64,000 nucleotides of DNA from Sphaerisporangium cinnabarinum (GTDB lineage: Bacteria > Actinomycetota > Actinomycetes > Actinomycetales > Cellulomonadaceae), in the NCBI GenBank assembly GCA_003052455.1, contig QAPD01000044.1:1-64000 (forward strand), written 5' to 3'. A model generated the notes under the pieces. That model had not been told where the DNA came from. It made no database searches and worked only from the letters and a program-made list of their open reading frames with translations. The translations under genes and the position numbers were made by a program. This document shows positions 7,656-16,417 of the stretch, piece after piece (positions within the stretch are counted from its first letter, which is position 1; every line of letters starts with the position of its first letter).

Positions 7656-9709
7656 GCTACGCGCCCTTCTTCCTCGTGCACTTCGGGAACTGGGCCGAGC
7701 AGCCGTACCGACGCACCGAGAGGCAGCGTCTCGGCGGCGACCAAGAGCGCTCGGAGCTCCTGCTCCTTTCTCAGGGGACCGTAGAGAGTGAACGGTTCTG
7801 ACACCGTCGACGAGATGAGCGTCCGGGAGAGCGCGTTGGCGACGCCCAGCTCGGCCGCGAGCGGGTTGGTGGTGACCGGGTCGCCCACAGCACCGGGGCC
7901 GGTCACGAGCAGCCAGTTGTTCTCCGCGAGAGAAGCCCCGTACGTCGCGCTCAGCAGGGCCGCGACCGCGTTCAGAGCGTCGAACCCCATGGTGCCGTCA
8001 CCGCTGAGCATCTCCGCCTGCACGTTCGGCAAGCTCGCGGATGCCCGGACGATCCGGCGCGCGTCTGCGAAGGTCGTGCCCACCGATGCCTGCACGAAGT
8101 ACTCGACCCCGCTCGATGGCTCGCGGACCACGAGAGACTGTGGTGAGCCCACCGACCCGGCCGCGACGAGCTCGGACATCGAGTCCACGGCGCCGCGGTC
8201 CGACGATCCCCACAAGAACACGTGAGGTTCCGAGAGAGACTCCAGCATCGCCCCCGCCGAGGCCACCTCGTCGTCACTGAGAGGTCGCGGCGCGTCACTC
8301 TGGTCCACGCCGAGGCTGTGCGCCCACGACGTCAACGGCGGACACTCGTCGGGCACGCTCCGGACCAGTCGCCCGATCGACCCGCACATCAGGCTGGCGG
8401 CACCGTTCTGGGTGAGGTGGTCCACGAGCTCCTTCGCCGTGGACATGTCCTCGGGGAGCGTCTCCAGTGCCGCGAGCAGCGCACGTCGTTCGAAGAGGAC
8501 GTCCCCGAAGCCCAGGGGCAGTCGCTCGAACGCCCCGTCGGACGCTTCCTTCACCGAGCTCCCGAGCGTCGCGGAGATCCCGGCGACCGCGCCGCCCAGC
8601 ATCTCCTCGATGCGTCGGGTGCCGTAGAACGCGTCGGCGTCCTCGATGAGCACGTACGCCCCGCGCGCTTGCTCCACGAGAGCCTTCACGTCGCGGCCGG
8701 TCGCGCTTCGCCCTTCGCTCGGCATGTCGATCTCGCGGACGCGCGCGTCGCCCGGCGACCAGGCCTCCATCCGTCGCGGGTCGGTGCCGGCGCTGGTGTC
8801 GGTGTCGGTGTCGGTGTACGACGGAACGAGGACCTCGATCGCGGCGACGGACTGGCCGAGCACTGACTCCAGGAGCGCCGGGCCCGGCCGCCGTCCCGTC
8901 CTGTCGCGAAGGATCAGGCTGCACGCCGGCAGCGCGACCGCGCTGATGTACTCGGACCCTCTGAGGTTGCGAACGACCGTCTGGTCCTCCTGGTAGATCT
9001 TGCGGTTCTCCGTGACCGCACGCGCTACTTCTCTGTCGCGGTCGGAGGTACCGGGTGCGAGCGTCGGCTCGTGCCACATGTGGTAGATGCGCGCACGCTC
9101 GTCATCGAGCCACTGGATTCTCGATCCCGAGCGCCTGCATCGGGTCGCGAAATCGATGTCCTCGCCGCCGTAGGTGTGCAGACGCTCGTCCAGGCCGCGA
9201 ACACGAAGGACCGTCTCGCGCGCGCTGGCGATGAACCCGCCCATCCCCCACCGTGGACGGATCTGGGCCACGGCGGAGATGTGCTCCCAGTCGATCGTCG
9301 CGGGATCGATCTCTGCGTCGGAGTACCCGCGGGGAAGATCACGACACTGAAGAATCACCACATCCTGAGGATTGCGCGAGATCGCCTCGGCCACCGCGTC
9401 GAACGTCCCGGGCCTGAAGAGCATGTCCGCGTCCGTGGCGACGACGATGTCGCCGGTCGTCGCGCTGATCCCCGCGTTGACAGCTCCCGCTCGTGACCAC
9501 CCGTTGAGGGGCGCCGACCACACGTAGTCCGCACCCCACTCCTCGGCGACCCTCCGCACGTCCTCGGGACGATCGCTGCCATAGTCCGACACCACGATCT
9601 GCAGGCCACCCTCGTACGTCGTCGCGCGCAACGAAGCCAGGCAGACGCTCAGACGCTCGAGTCCCCAGTTCTTGAATCCGATGACGACGGACACCTCAGG
9701 ATTCGGCAC
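7652..9709 (-). CDS. Double GT2 (GT-A) glycosyltransferase
   Basis: A 685-residue protein with a canonical GT2 domain at residues 5-240: SVVIGFKNWG, DYGSD, the DxD motif in TDADM (residues 92-96), GGEDIDFATR and a WHEP segment, close to the chondroitin-polymerase and galactosyltransferase type. A second, weaker GT-A-like region follows at about 265-390, with LESVLGQSVAAIEVLV and a second DAD in IEDADAFYG. The remaining 300 residues are unassigned. Tandem GT2 domains usually mean alternating addition of two sugars, so this may be a polymerase. The second domain includes a slippage-prone hexanucleotide repeat encoding alternating Thr-Asp (8795-8818). The start overlaps the previous gene by 14 bases. 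Confidence 0.75.
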   Translation of the reverse strand: MPNPEVSVVIGFKNWGLERLSVCLASLRATTYEGGLQIVVSDYGSDRPEDVRRVAEEWGADYVWSAPLNGWSRAGAVNAGISATTGDIVVATDADMLFRPGTFDAVAEAISRNPQDVVILQCRDLPRGYSDAEIDPATIDWEHISAVAQIRPRWGMGGFIASARETVLRVRGLDERLHTYGGEDIDFATRCRRSGSRIQWLDDERARIYHMWHEPTLAPGTSDRDREVARAVTENRKIYQEDQTVVRNLRGSEYISAVALPACSLILRDRTGRRPGPALLESVLGQSVAAIEVLVPSYTDTDTDTSAGTDPRRMEAWSPGDARVREIDMPSEGRSATGRDVKALVEQARGAYVLIEDADAFYGTRRIEEMLGGAVAGISATLGSSVKEASDGAFERLPLGFGDVLFERRALLAALETLPEDMSTAKELVDHLTQNGAASLMCGSIGRLVRSVPDECPPLTSWAHSLGVDQSDAPRPLSDDEVASAGAMLESLSEPHVFLWGSSDRGAVDSMSELVAAGSVGSPQSLVVREPSSGVEYFVQASVGTTFADARRIVRASASLPNVQAEMLSGDGTMGFDALNAVAALLSATYGASLAENNWLLVTGPGAVGDPVTTNPLAAELGVANALSRTLISSTVSEPFTLYGPLRKEQELRALLVAAETLPLGASVRLLGPVPEVHEEEGRVA
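8795..8818. repeat. GGTGTC hexanucleotide microsatellite
   Basis: Three perfect copies of GGTGTC plus a fourth differing at the last base, inside the double-GT2 gene. On the coding strand it encodes alternating Asp and Thr. Because the unit is six bases, slippage would change the length of a Thr-Asp linker without breaking the frame. Confidence 0.7.
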
Positions 9710-10199
9710 GACACAGCCTTCCCTTGACGGCGATCAACTGATCATGTGTTCGGTGGCCCTTCCCGAAGAGCGACACCCGTATCCGGAACGCAGCGGCACC
9801 GAAGATCTCACGCGGCGGCACCGAACCCGCCCCGAACGGGAGCATGCGGATTCGCATCCCGAAGAACGCACCTCCCGCTGCGAACTCGCGGAGCGTCGAC
9901 GCACCCGGGCCGTCTCCGGGCCCGACGTACGAGAAGTGCTCGTCGAAGACTGTGCTGCGCCCCCACGTCGGCTGGTGCGGTTCGAAAGGGCTGCCTTCGC
10001 GGTCCAGGTACCAGCCCAGCGCGACGTACTGCTGCGGCAGGACCGTGGCTCGGCGGGCGATCGTCACACGCACGGACTCCAGCGGGTGTGCCGACAGCAG
10101 GTCGTACTGGATAGTTCGGCCCTGGACGGCCATCTTGTTGCGGAGCGTCCCGATCATCGCGGCCGAGCTCCCCATGAGGTTGGAGCTGCGTTGCGTCAC
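9696..10199 (-). CDS. Unknown protein in polysaccharide operon
   Basis: A 167-residue protein without recognisable family, signal peptide or membrane segment. The GTG at 10199 forms a GTGA overlap with the stop of wecC, and the 3' end overlaps the next glycosyltransferase by 14 bases, so expression is almost certainly coupled to the pathway. The centre has many short hydrophobic alternations and a Gly/Ala run near residues 110-120, compatible with a beta-rich fold, but I would not assign a function. A longer upstream frame runs through wecC and was rejected as the start. Confidence 0.55.
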   Translation of the reverse strand: MTQRSSNLMGSSAAMIGTLRNKMAVQGRTIQYDLLSAHPLESVRVTIARRATVLPQQYVALGWYLDREGSPFEPHQPTWGRSTVFDEHFSYVGPGDGPGASTLREFAAGGAFFGMRIRMLPFGAGSVPPREIFGAAAFRIRVSLFGKGHRTHDQLIAVKGRLCRAES

Positions 10200-11446
10200 C
10201 GCCAGACCCCCTTCGTGTCGATCACGATCTTCTCCCGCAGGCGGAGCGGCTTGCGCTCCGCCTGCTTGAACTCGGTGTGGTCGACGAGCACCAGGACGAT
10301 GTCGGCCTCGCTGACGGCGCCGCTGAGATCCCGCAGCTCGACGTCGGGCCGGCCCGCGAGGACGCGCGGGAGCTCGTCGACGTGCGGCTCGACCGCGTAG
10401 ATCGTCGCACCCTCGATCTCTTCCGCCAGGCGGGCCGTGATCTCGAGCGCGGGCGACTCGCGGAGGTCGTCGATGTCCGGCTTGAAGGCCAGGCCGAGCA
10501 CGGCGATCCGCGGCGACTTGAAGCGGTCCGCGTGCTCCTTGACCCGCGAGATCACGTACTCGGGCTTGCCGTCGTTGACCTCCCGCGCGGTCCGGATGAG
10601 CTGCGCCCGCTCCGGTGCCGCGTCGACGATGAACCACGGGTCGACGGCGATGCAGTGGCCTCCCACGCCCGGGCCGGGCTGCAGGATGTTCACGCGCGGG
10701 TGGTGGTTGGCGAGGCGGATGAGCTCCCACACGTCGATGCCGAGGTCGGCGGAGATGAGCGAGAGCTCGTTGGCGAACGCGATGTTGACGTCGCGGTACG
10801 AGTTCTCCACGAGCTTCGCCATCTCGGCGGTGACGGCGTCGGTCAGCAGGATCTCGCCCTGGCAGAACACCTGGTAGAGCTCCTTGGCCCGCTCGGCCGC
10901 GTCAGCCGTCAGGCCGCCGACGATCCGGTCGTTCGTCACGAGCTCGATCATGACCCGACCGGGCAGGACGCGCTCGGGGCAGTGCGCCACGTGGATGCGC
11001 GCGCGCCCCTCCGACCCGTCGAGCGAGAGGTCGGGGCGCGCCGTGAGGATCCACTCCGCCATCTGCTGCGTCGCCTGGGGCGGGGACGTCGACTCGAGGA
11101 TCACGAGGGCCTCGGCGGACAGGTGCGGCGCGATCGCCTCGGCCGCCGCCTGGATGTAGGAGAGGTCCGGTTTGTGCCCGTCGGTGAACGGGGTCGGCAC
11201 GGCGACGATGAAGGCGTCGGCCGCCTCGGGCTTCGTCGTCGCGCGCAGCGTGCCCTGGGTGACGGCGCCGGCGACGTACGTCGCGAGGTCGGGCTCCACG
11301 AAGGGCACGTCGCCACGGTTCACCGCCTCGACGGTGCGCTCGTTGATGTCGACCCCGATGACCTCCGCGCCGTTCGACGCGAGGATCGCCGCCGTCGGGA
11401 GCCCGATGTACCCGAGCCCCACGACGCACACGCTGGTGCTGCTCAT
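10196..11446 (-). CDS. wecC: UDP-N-acetyl-D-mannosamine dehydrogenase
   Basis: NAD-dependent four-electron oxidation of UDP-ManNAc to UDP-ManNAc uronic acid. The 416 residues match the family length. Visible features are the Rossmann motif VVGLGYIGLPTAA at 8-20, the middle-domain Lys211 and Asn215 in EMAKLVENSYRDVNIAF, and the catalytic Cys265 in GPGVGGHCIAVDPWF. The C-terminal UDP-binding domain includes LGLAFKPDIDDLRESPA. Together with wecB this predicts a ManNAcA-containing polymer. ManNAcA over glucuronate specificity is inferred from the overall resemblance to WecC and the presence of wecB. It is the second gene of the operon, eight bases after the CgeB/GT2 fusion. Confidence 0.95.
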   Translation of the reverse strand: MSSTSVCVVGLGYIGLPTAAILASNGAEVIGVDINERTVEAVNRGDVPFVEPDLATYVAGAVTQGTLRATTKPEAADAFIVAVPTPFTDGHKPDLSYIQAAAEAIAPHLSAEALVILESTSPPQATQQMAEWILTARPDLSLDGSEGRARIHVAHCPERVLPGRVMIELVTNDRIVGGLTADAAERAKELYQVFCQGEILLTDAVTAEMAKLVENSYRDVNIAFANELSLISADLGIDVWELIRLANHHPRVNILQPGPGVGGHCIAVDPWFIVDAAPERAQLIRTAREVNDGKPEYVISRVKEHADRFKSPRIAVLGLAFKPDIDDLRESPALEITARLAEEIEGATIYAVEPHVDELPRVLAGRPDVELRDLSGAVSEADIVLVLVDHTEFKQAERKPLRLREKIVIDTKGVWR

Positions 11447-11454
11447 GTTCCCCC

Positions 11455-13362
11455 TCAGATGAAGGCGTGCCGGTCGGCCCGCCCGTAGAACTGCACCTCG
11501 CCGCCCGCCAGCAGCTCGGCGTCGGACACGTCCCACGTGTGCGCCGCGCCCGAGCGCACCTGGACGAAGTTGAAGCGGTCCGCAGCGAAGACGCGTGCCC
11601 CGGCGTCGACCGCCGACCGCAGGAACCCGGTGTCCTCGCCCCGGCCGACGGACGCGAACGGCACCCGCTCGGCGAGGGGCCGGGTCGCGACGATCGTCGG
11701 GCCCATGACGAAGTCCGTGTACCGGTGCTCCCGCTCGGCGAAGCGCAGCAGCGTCGCGTCGAGCGACGCCACGTACAGGTAGTGGGCCTGCTTGCCCACG
11801 ATCTCCGCACCGGAGTAGGCCAGGGCGTCGAGCTGGTCGGACAGGTAGTGCTCGCCGTACAGGTCGTCGTCGTCCATCTTCGCGACGACGTCGCCGTCGG
11901 ACGCGGCGACGAGGCGGTTGAGGCACTCCCCCAGCGGCACGTCCTGACCGGCCGTGAGGAGCACGAGGTCTCCGACGCCGGCCTCCTTGGCGCGCAGCCG
12001 GACGTCCGTCTCGTCCACGTCGAACCCGTGCGTGAGGAGCGCGAGCTGCACGTCCACGTCGCGCTGCGCACCGACGGTCCGCAGCACGTGGTCGAGCTGG
12101 CCCGGGCGGTTGGTCGAGACCAGCGCAGAGACGCTCGGGCGAGCGACCGTCGCCGAGCCGGCCAGCCCGACGTCGTGCAGCACGCGCTGCACCCGCGCCC
12201 CGTACGTGTGCTCGCGCCAGATCCGCCGCTGCCCCCGGTGCGTGGCGCGGTCGCGCAGCTCGGGCGAGCGGACGAGCGCACGGATCGTGTGCGCGGCCTC
12301 GACCCGCTCCCCCACGACGAAGACCTCGTCGGGCGGGAAGAGCTCGCCGACCGCCGCGCTCGGCGTCGTCACCACGGGCGTGCCGCACGCCGTGATCTCG
12401 AAGACGCGGCGCGCGCACATGCTCGGCGAGTCGACGACCGAGCTCACGTTGAGGAACACCTTGTACTCGCGGTACGCGGTGAGCATGCGGTCGTAGCCGA
12501 GCGACCCGACGACGCGCGACCCGAACGGCTCCGGGAACTGGTACCGCTCGTCCCCGCCCTGGAACCGGGAGAAGATCTCGAGACCGTGCTCCATGCGCGC
12601 CGAGACGTCGACGGCCGCACCGAGCAGCAGGTCCATCTGCGCCCGGCGCTCCGGGTACTTGTGCGCGAAGTACATGCCGCCGAACGCGACGTCGCCCGAG
12701 GGCCCGTCGCCGTGCGCGCGCACGGGGTTGTGGATCGCGGGCTGCGCCCCGAACGCCAGGACCCCCACGCGGTCGTGGGCCAGCCGCTCGCGGTACGCGT
12801 CCACCCGCCCGACGTCGGTCGTGTACACGTGGTCGAACAGCGCCGCCGCGTCGAGGAAGTCCTCGAAGTGCGCCGGGTCCTCCTTGTTCCAGAAGACCGT
12901 GGGCACGCCGCGCTCGCGGCACGCGGCGACGAGCTCGACGAACGCCGGACGCGGGGCCGACGTCCCTGTGAGGTGGTACTGCCAGGCGCCCCCGTTCCCG
13001 TTCCACGCCGATTCGACGAACAGCAGGTCCAGCCCGGGACGGCCGTCGCGCTCGCGGTCGAGCTCGTCGCGCCACGACGTCGGGGTGAGGACGACCTGGT
13101 CCCACTCGAACCCGAGGGCGAGCCGGGAGAAGTCGTCGAGGATCACCCCGACCCGCAGCGCCGGGCGGGCGGGCGCGCGGTGCGAGACGGTCCACGGCTC
13201 GAAGGTCACCCCGCGGTCGGAGCGGATCGCCCCCGAGGAGCCCGCGGGCCGCGGGACGCGGCGGCGGCGAAGATATGTGCGGAACTGGGACAAACCACCC
13301 CGTCGGAGGTGCCAGAGCGCCCTGCGCGCACCATCGATGCGAGAGCCCCCTCGTGCGTCCAT
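11455..13362 (-). CDS. CgeB-like / GT2 fusion glycosyltransferase
   Basis: A 635-residue two-module protein. Residues about 68-395 resemble the CgeB/DUF3880-type GT-B glycosyltransferases (VFWNKEDPAHFEDF, DHVYTTD, FLNVSSVVDSPSMCARRVFEITACGTPVVTT). Residues about 405-635 form a GT2 domain starting SVSALVSTNRPGQLDHVL, with an acidic metal motif MDDDD near residue 494 and a GRGEDTGFL segment. Such bifunctional enzymes are found in teichoic and teichuronic loci and may add two residues in turn. It heads the minus-strand operon. The ATG at 13362 has only a weak ribosome binding site; the next in-frame starts would remove only poorly conserved residues. Confidence 0.8.
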   Translation of the reverse strand: MDARGGSRIDGARRALWHLRRGGLSQFRTYLRRRRVPRPAGSSGAIRSDRGVTFEPWTVSHRAPARPALRVGVILDDFSRLALGFEWDQVVLTPTSWRDELDRERDGRPGLDLLFVESAWNGNGGAWQYHLTGTSAPRPAFVELVAACRERGVPTVFWNKEDPAHFEDFLDAAALFDHVYTTDVGRVDAYRERLAHDRVGVLAFGAQPAIHNPVRAHGDGPSGDVAFGGMYFAHKYPERRAQMDLLLGAAVDVSARMEHGLEIFSRFQGGDERYQFPEPFGSRVVGSLGYDRMLTAYREYKVFLNVSSVVDSPSMCARRVFEITACGTPVVTTPSAAVGELFPPDEVFVVGERVEAAHTIRALVRSPELRDRATHRGQRRIWREHTYGARVQRVLHDVGLAGSATVARPSVSALVSTNRPGQLDHVLRTVGAQRDVDVQLALLTHGFDVDETDVRLRAKEAGVGDLVLLTAGQDVPLGECLNRLVAASDGDVVAKMDDDDLYGEHYLSDQLDALAYSGAEIVGKQAHYLYVASLDATLLRFAEREHRYTDFVMGPTIVATRPLAERVPFASVGRGEDTGFLRSAVDAGARVFAADRFNFVQVRSGAAHTWDVSDAELLAGGEVQFYGRADRHAFI

Positions 13363-13418
13363 GCCACCGTCTCGTCCGACCTCAGCCGGTGCTCACATCA
13401 CAACCCGGCCGCGCACAT

Positions 13419-13450
13419 GGTACCGCCGTGCCCCGTCCTGCGGCGGTACC
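13419..13450 (-). terminator. Hairpin downstream of manA
   Basis: Perfect 10-bp arms (GGTACCGCCG / CGGCGGTACC) around a 12-base loop, starting 14 bases after the manA stop in its direction. It also sits in the space upstream of the polysaccharide operon. No U-run follows, as is common in high-GC actinobacteria. Confidence 0.55.
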
Positions 13451-13464
13451 GGACCAGTCGCCGG

Positions 13465-14847
13465 TCAGGGCACGTAGGCCACGACGACGTCGCCCTCCCC
13501 GTCCACGACGACGGCCCCCGTGCCGTGCGGGACGAACACGGACTCCCCACGGACGAGCCGCGTCCCGGGCTCGGGCTCGGCGTCCGCGCGGCGCTCGGCA
13601 CCGGCGTCCGCCCGGGGCGCGGCCGCGAGCGTCACCGCGCCGTCGAGGCAGAGCACGACGCGCGGACCGGCGGCGGGCAGGGCCACCGAACCGGCGACAC
13701 GGCCTGCCCGGAGCGCGAACTCCGCGACGGGCGGGCGGTACGCGACGAGGCCGCTGCCGTCGTCGACCAGCCGCGGGCGGGCGGCGGGGCCCGGTGTGCA
13801 CGTGGCGCACTCGAGCAGCGCGTCGACGTCGACGAGCTTGCTCGTCAGACCGGCCCGCAGGACGTTGTCGGAGCTCGCCATGATCTCGACGGCGCACCCG
13901 GACAGGTACGCGTGCACGTGCCCCGAGGGGACGAACATCGACTCCCCGGGCTCCAGCGTGACGCGGTTGAGCATGAGCGACACGACGGCGCCCGGGTCGC
14001 CCGGGTGCTGCTCCGCGAGCGCGAGGACGGTCGCGTCGGCGCGGCGCGACGTGCGTCGGCCGCCTGGCGCGGGCACCGCCGGCTCCCGCTCGGCCCGGGC
14101 CCGCACGGACGCGACGGTCAGCGCGAGGTCGGCCGCGACGTCGGGCTCCGCGCGGGCGTGGAGCGCGAGGGTGAACGCCTCGCGGACGCCCGCCTCGGTG
14201 GGGCGGGCGCGCAGGGTGTCGCGCATCCGTCCGGCGAGCGCGCCGTCGAGCCCGTCGAGCAGCTCGAGGATGCGCGCCGGCCGGCGGAACCCGGAGAGGC
14301 CCTCGAAGCGGGAGACCGCCACGACCATCTCGGGCTTGTGCTGGTCGTCGTGGAAGCTGCGCAGCGGCGAGTCGCGCGCGACGCCCTCGCGGTTCTCGCG
14401 GTTGAATCCGGCGCGCGCGAGGTGCGGGCGGGGGTGGACCTGCAACGACAGGGCCCGGTCGGCGGCGAGCACCTTGAGGAGGTACGGCAGGCGGGGCCCG
14501 TACTGGTCGAGCACGCGCTGGCCCAGCACCCCCACCGGGTCTGCGCGCACCAGGTCCGCGAGCGTCGTGCCCGACGCCGTCCCCGCGCCCGGGTCCGCCC
14601 TCCCGCCCGGGTGGGCGGCGCCGTCGGGCACGACGCGCGACGGCGCGAGCGGGTGCGCCCCCATCCACAGCTCGGCCGCCGGACGACCGTCCGGTGCCAC
14701 CCCCAGGAGGTCCTGGATCGCCGACGTCGAGCCCCAGTCGTACCGCTGGACGGTGTTCTCCAGCCGGTAGAACGCGGACGGACGAGCGCCGGGGAGGGCG
14801 TCGTCCACCGACGCCTCCCCCGACCGCTCGTCCGCCGCGCTCGTCAT
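13465..14847 (-). CDS. manA: Mannose-6-phosphate isomerase, class I
   Basis: Interconverts mannose-6-phosphate and fructose-6-phosphate, feeding GDP-mannose and mannosylated glycans. The 460-residue length is somewhat above the usual 390-420. Zinc-ligand regions are visible: SLQVHPRPHLARAGF, KPEMVVAVSRFEGLSGFR and VPSGHVHAYLSG, plus the N-terminal NTVQRYDWGS signature. The C-terminal 60 residues end in a cupin-like strand set. The start is supported by TAGGCT six bases upstream, a leaderless arrangement. The gene lies nine bases after the stop of the NCS2 permease, and its -10 box includes that stop codon. Confidence 0.95.
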   Translation of the reverse strand: MTSAADERSGEASVDDALPGARPSAFYRLENTVQRYDWGSTSAIQDLLGVAPDGRPAAELWMGAHPLAPSRVVPDGAAHPGGRADPGAGTASGTTLADLVRADPVGVLGQRVLDQYGPRLPYLLKVLAADRALSLQVHPRPHLARAGFNRENREGVARDSPLRSFHDDQHKPEMVVAVSRFEGLSGFRRPARILELLDGLDGALAGRMRDTLRARPTEAGVREAFTLALHARAEPDVAADLALTVASVRARAEREPAVPAPGGRRTSRRADATVLALAEQHPGDPGAVVSLMLNRVTLEPGESMFVPSGHVHAYLSGCAVEIMASSDNVLRAGLTSKLVDVDALLECATCTPGPAARPRLVDDGSGLVAYRPPVAEFALRAGRVAGSVALPAAGPRVVLCLDGAVTLAAAPRADAGAERRADAEPEPGTRLVRGESVFVPHGTGAVVVDGEGDVVVAYVP

Positions 14848-14853
14848 GGGCCG

Positions 14854-14859
14854 AGCCTA
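14854..14859 (-). promoter_or_regulatory. Candidate -10 box of leaderless manA mRNA
   Basis: TAGGCT on the minus strand, six bases before the manA ATG. Its first three bases are the TAG stop codon of the upstream permease gene, so the promoter core and the stop codon share sequence. Confidence 0.5.
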
Positions 14860-16332
14860 GAGGCCCAGGGCGTCCCGGATGGGGCCGAGGAGGAAGTACA
14901 CGACGAACATCGCCGCCGCGACCCACATCAGCGGGTGGATCGCCCGGACCTTGCCGAGCGCGAGCTTGATGAGCACGAAGGCGAGGAAGCCCGCCCCGAT
15001 GCCGTCCGCGATCGAGTAGGTGAACGGCATGACGATGATCGTGAGGAACGCGGGGATGCCGATCTCGACGTTCTTCCAGGAGATGCCGGCGATCTGCGTC
15101 ATCATGAGGAACCCGACGAAGACGAGCGCGGGCGCCGCGGCCTCGTAGGGCACGAGCGCGACGAGCGGCGACAGGAAGGTCGCGAGCAGGAACGCGATGC
15201 CCGTGACGACCGACGCGAGGCCCGTGCGGGCGCCCTCGCCGGCGCCGGTCGTCGACTCGACGAAGCTCGTGTTCGACGACACGGACCCGGCACCACCGGC
15301 TGCCGCCGCGATCGAGTCGACGACGAGGATCGCGCGCGAGCGCGGCGGGACGCCCTCGGCGTCGTTGAGGCGCGCCTCGGCGCCGACGGCGACCATCGTG
15401 CCCATGGAGTCGAAGAAGTCCGCGAGCAGGAGCGAGAACACCAGCAGGATCACGGTGACGGTCGCGATGTTCTGGAACGAGCCCAGGAGCGAGAACTGGC
15501 CGAGGAGGCCGAAGTCCGGGACCTGCACGACGCCGTCGAACGTGGGCGCGTTGAGGTTGAAGCCGTCCGGGTTCGAGCCGTCGGGGGCCTTCGCGCCGAT
15601 GTGCAGCGTGTTCTCCAGCACGACGGCGAGCACGGTCGCCGTGAGGATCGCGACGAGCAGGGCGCCCTTGACCTTGCGGACCCAGAGCACGATCGTCAGC
15701 ACGAGGCCCACGACGAACACGAGGATCGGCCACGTGCCGAGGTTGCCGAGCGCGAGGAGCGTGCCGCTGCCCGCGGTGACGAAGCCCGCGTTGACGAGGC
15801 CGATGAGCGCGATGAACAGGCCGATGCCGACGCTGATGGCGGTCTTCAGCTCGAGCGGCACCGCGCGGAAGACGGCCTCGCGGAACCCGGTCAGCACGAG
15901 CACGAGGATGATGAGGCCCTCGATGACGACGAGGCCCATCGCGTCCGCCCACGTGACCCCGGGGAGCGACGCGATCGAGTACGCGACCACCGCGTTGAGG
16001 CCGAGCCCGGCCGCGAGGCCGAGGGGGAAGTTCGCGAAGACGCCCATGGCGAGGGTCATGACGCCCGCGACGAGCGCGGTGGCCGCGGCGATCTTGCCGA
16101 AGTCGGGCTCGGCACCCCCGCCGAGGAACTGGCCCGTGCCGTCCTGGACGGTCCCGATGATCAGCGGGTTCAGCACGATGATGTAGGCCATCGCGAAGAA
16201 CGTCACGAGACCGCCGCGGATCTCGGTGCCGATCGTCGAGCCGCGCTCGGTGATCTTGAAGAAGCGGTCGATCGCGCCGCGCGCAGGCGCGGGAGCGTGC
16301 TCGTCCTCACGGACGGAGGTGGGGGTGGACAT
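14857..16332 (-). CDS. NCS2 family nucleobase permease (AzgA/PbuG type)
   Basis: Proton-coupled uptake of purines such as adenine, guanine or hypoxanthine across the cytoplasmic membrane. The 491-residue protein has 12 or more hydrophobic segments. The AzgA-type start GTEIRGGLVTFFAMAYIIVLNP, the QDG segment, a GLNAVVAYS helix and the SSNTSFVESTTGAGEGARTG loop identify the AzgA/PbuG branch rather than the xanthine/uracil branch. The ATG at 16332 was chosen because residues beyond it are not conserved-looking and the family normally begins 20-30 residues before TEIRGG. It is transcribed towards manA. No purine riboswitch is apparent upstream. Confidence 0.9.
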   Translation of the reverse strand: MSTPTSVREDEHAPAPARGAIDRFFKITERGSTIGTEIRGGLVTFFAMAYIIVLNPLIIGTVQDGTGQFLGGGAEPDFGKIAAATALVAGVMTLAMGVFANFPLGLAAGLGLNAVVAYSIASLPGVTWADAMGLVVIEGLIILVLVLTGFREAVFRAVPLELKTAISVGIGLFIALIGLVNAGFVTAGSGTLLALGNLGTWPILVFVVGLVLTIVLWVRKVKGALLVAILTATVLAVVLENTLHIGAKAPDGSNPDGFNLNAPTFDGVVQVPDFGLLGQFSLLGSFQNIATVTVILLVFSLLLADFFDSMGTMVAVGAEARLNDAEGVPPRSRAILVVDSIAAAAGGAGSVSSNTSFVESTTGAGEGARTGLASVVTGIAFLLATFLSPLVALVPYEAAAPALVFVGFLMMTQIAGISWKNVEIGIPAFLTIIVMPFTYSIADGIGAGFLAFVLIKLALGKVRAIHPLMWVAAAMFVVYFLLGPIRDALGL

Positions 16333-16417
16333 GGGGAGAATGCTGCCAGAACCGTGTGACCGTGCGGTAACGCGCCGGACACGGTCGGGCATCGCCCGTC
16401 GGGGTCGTCCGCGCACG

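Noticed and set aside
11467-16359. A plus-strand open frame of 1630 codons opposite the CgeB/GT2, manA and permease genes
   Set aside because: It is antisense to three well-supported genes, has no ribosome binding site, and its translation is a low-complexity Arg/Val/Glu/His string typical of GC-rich shadow frames.
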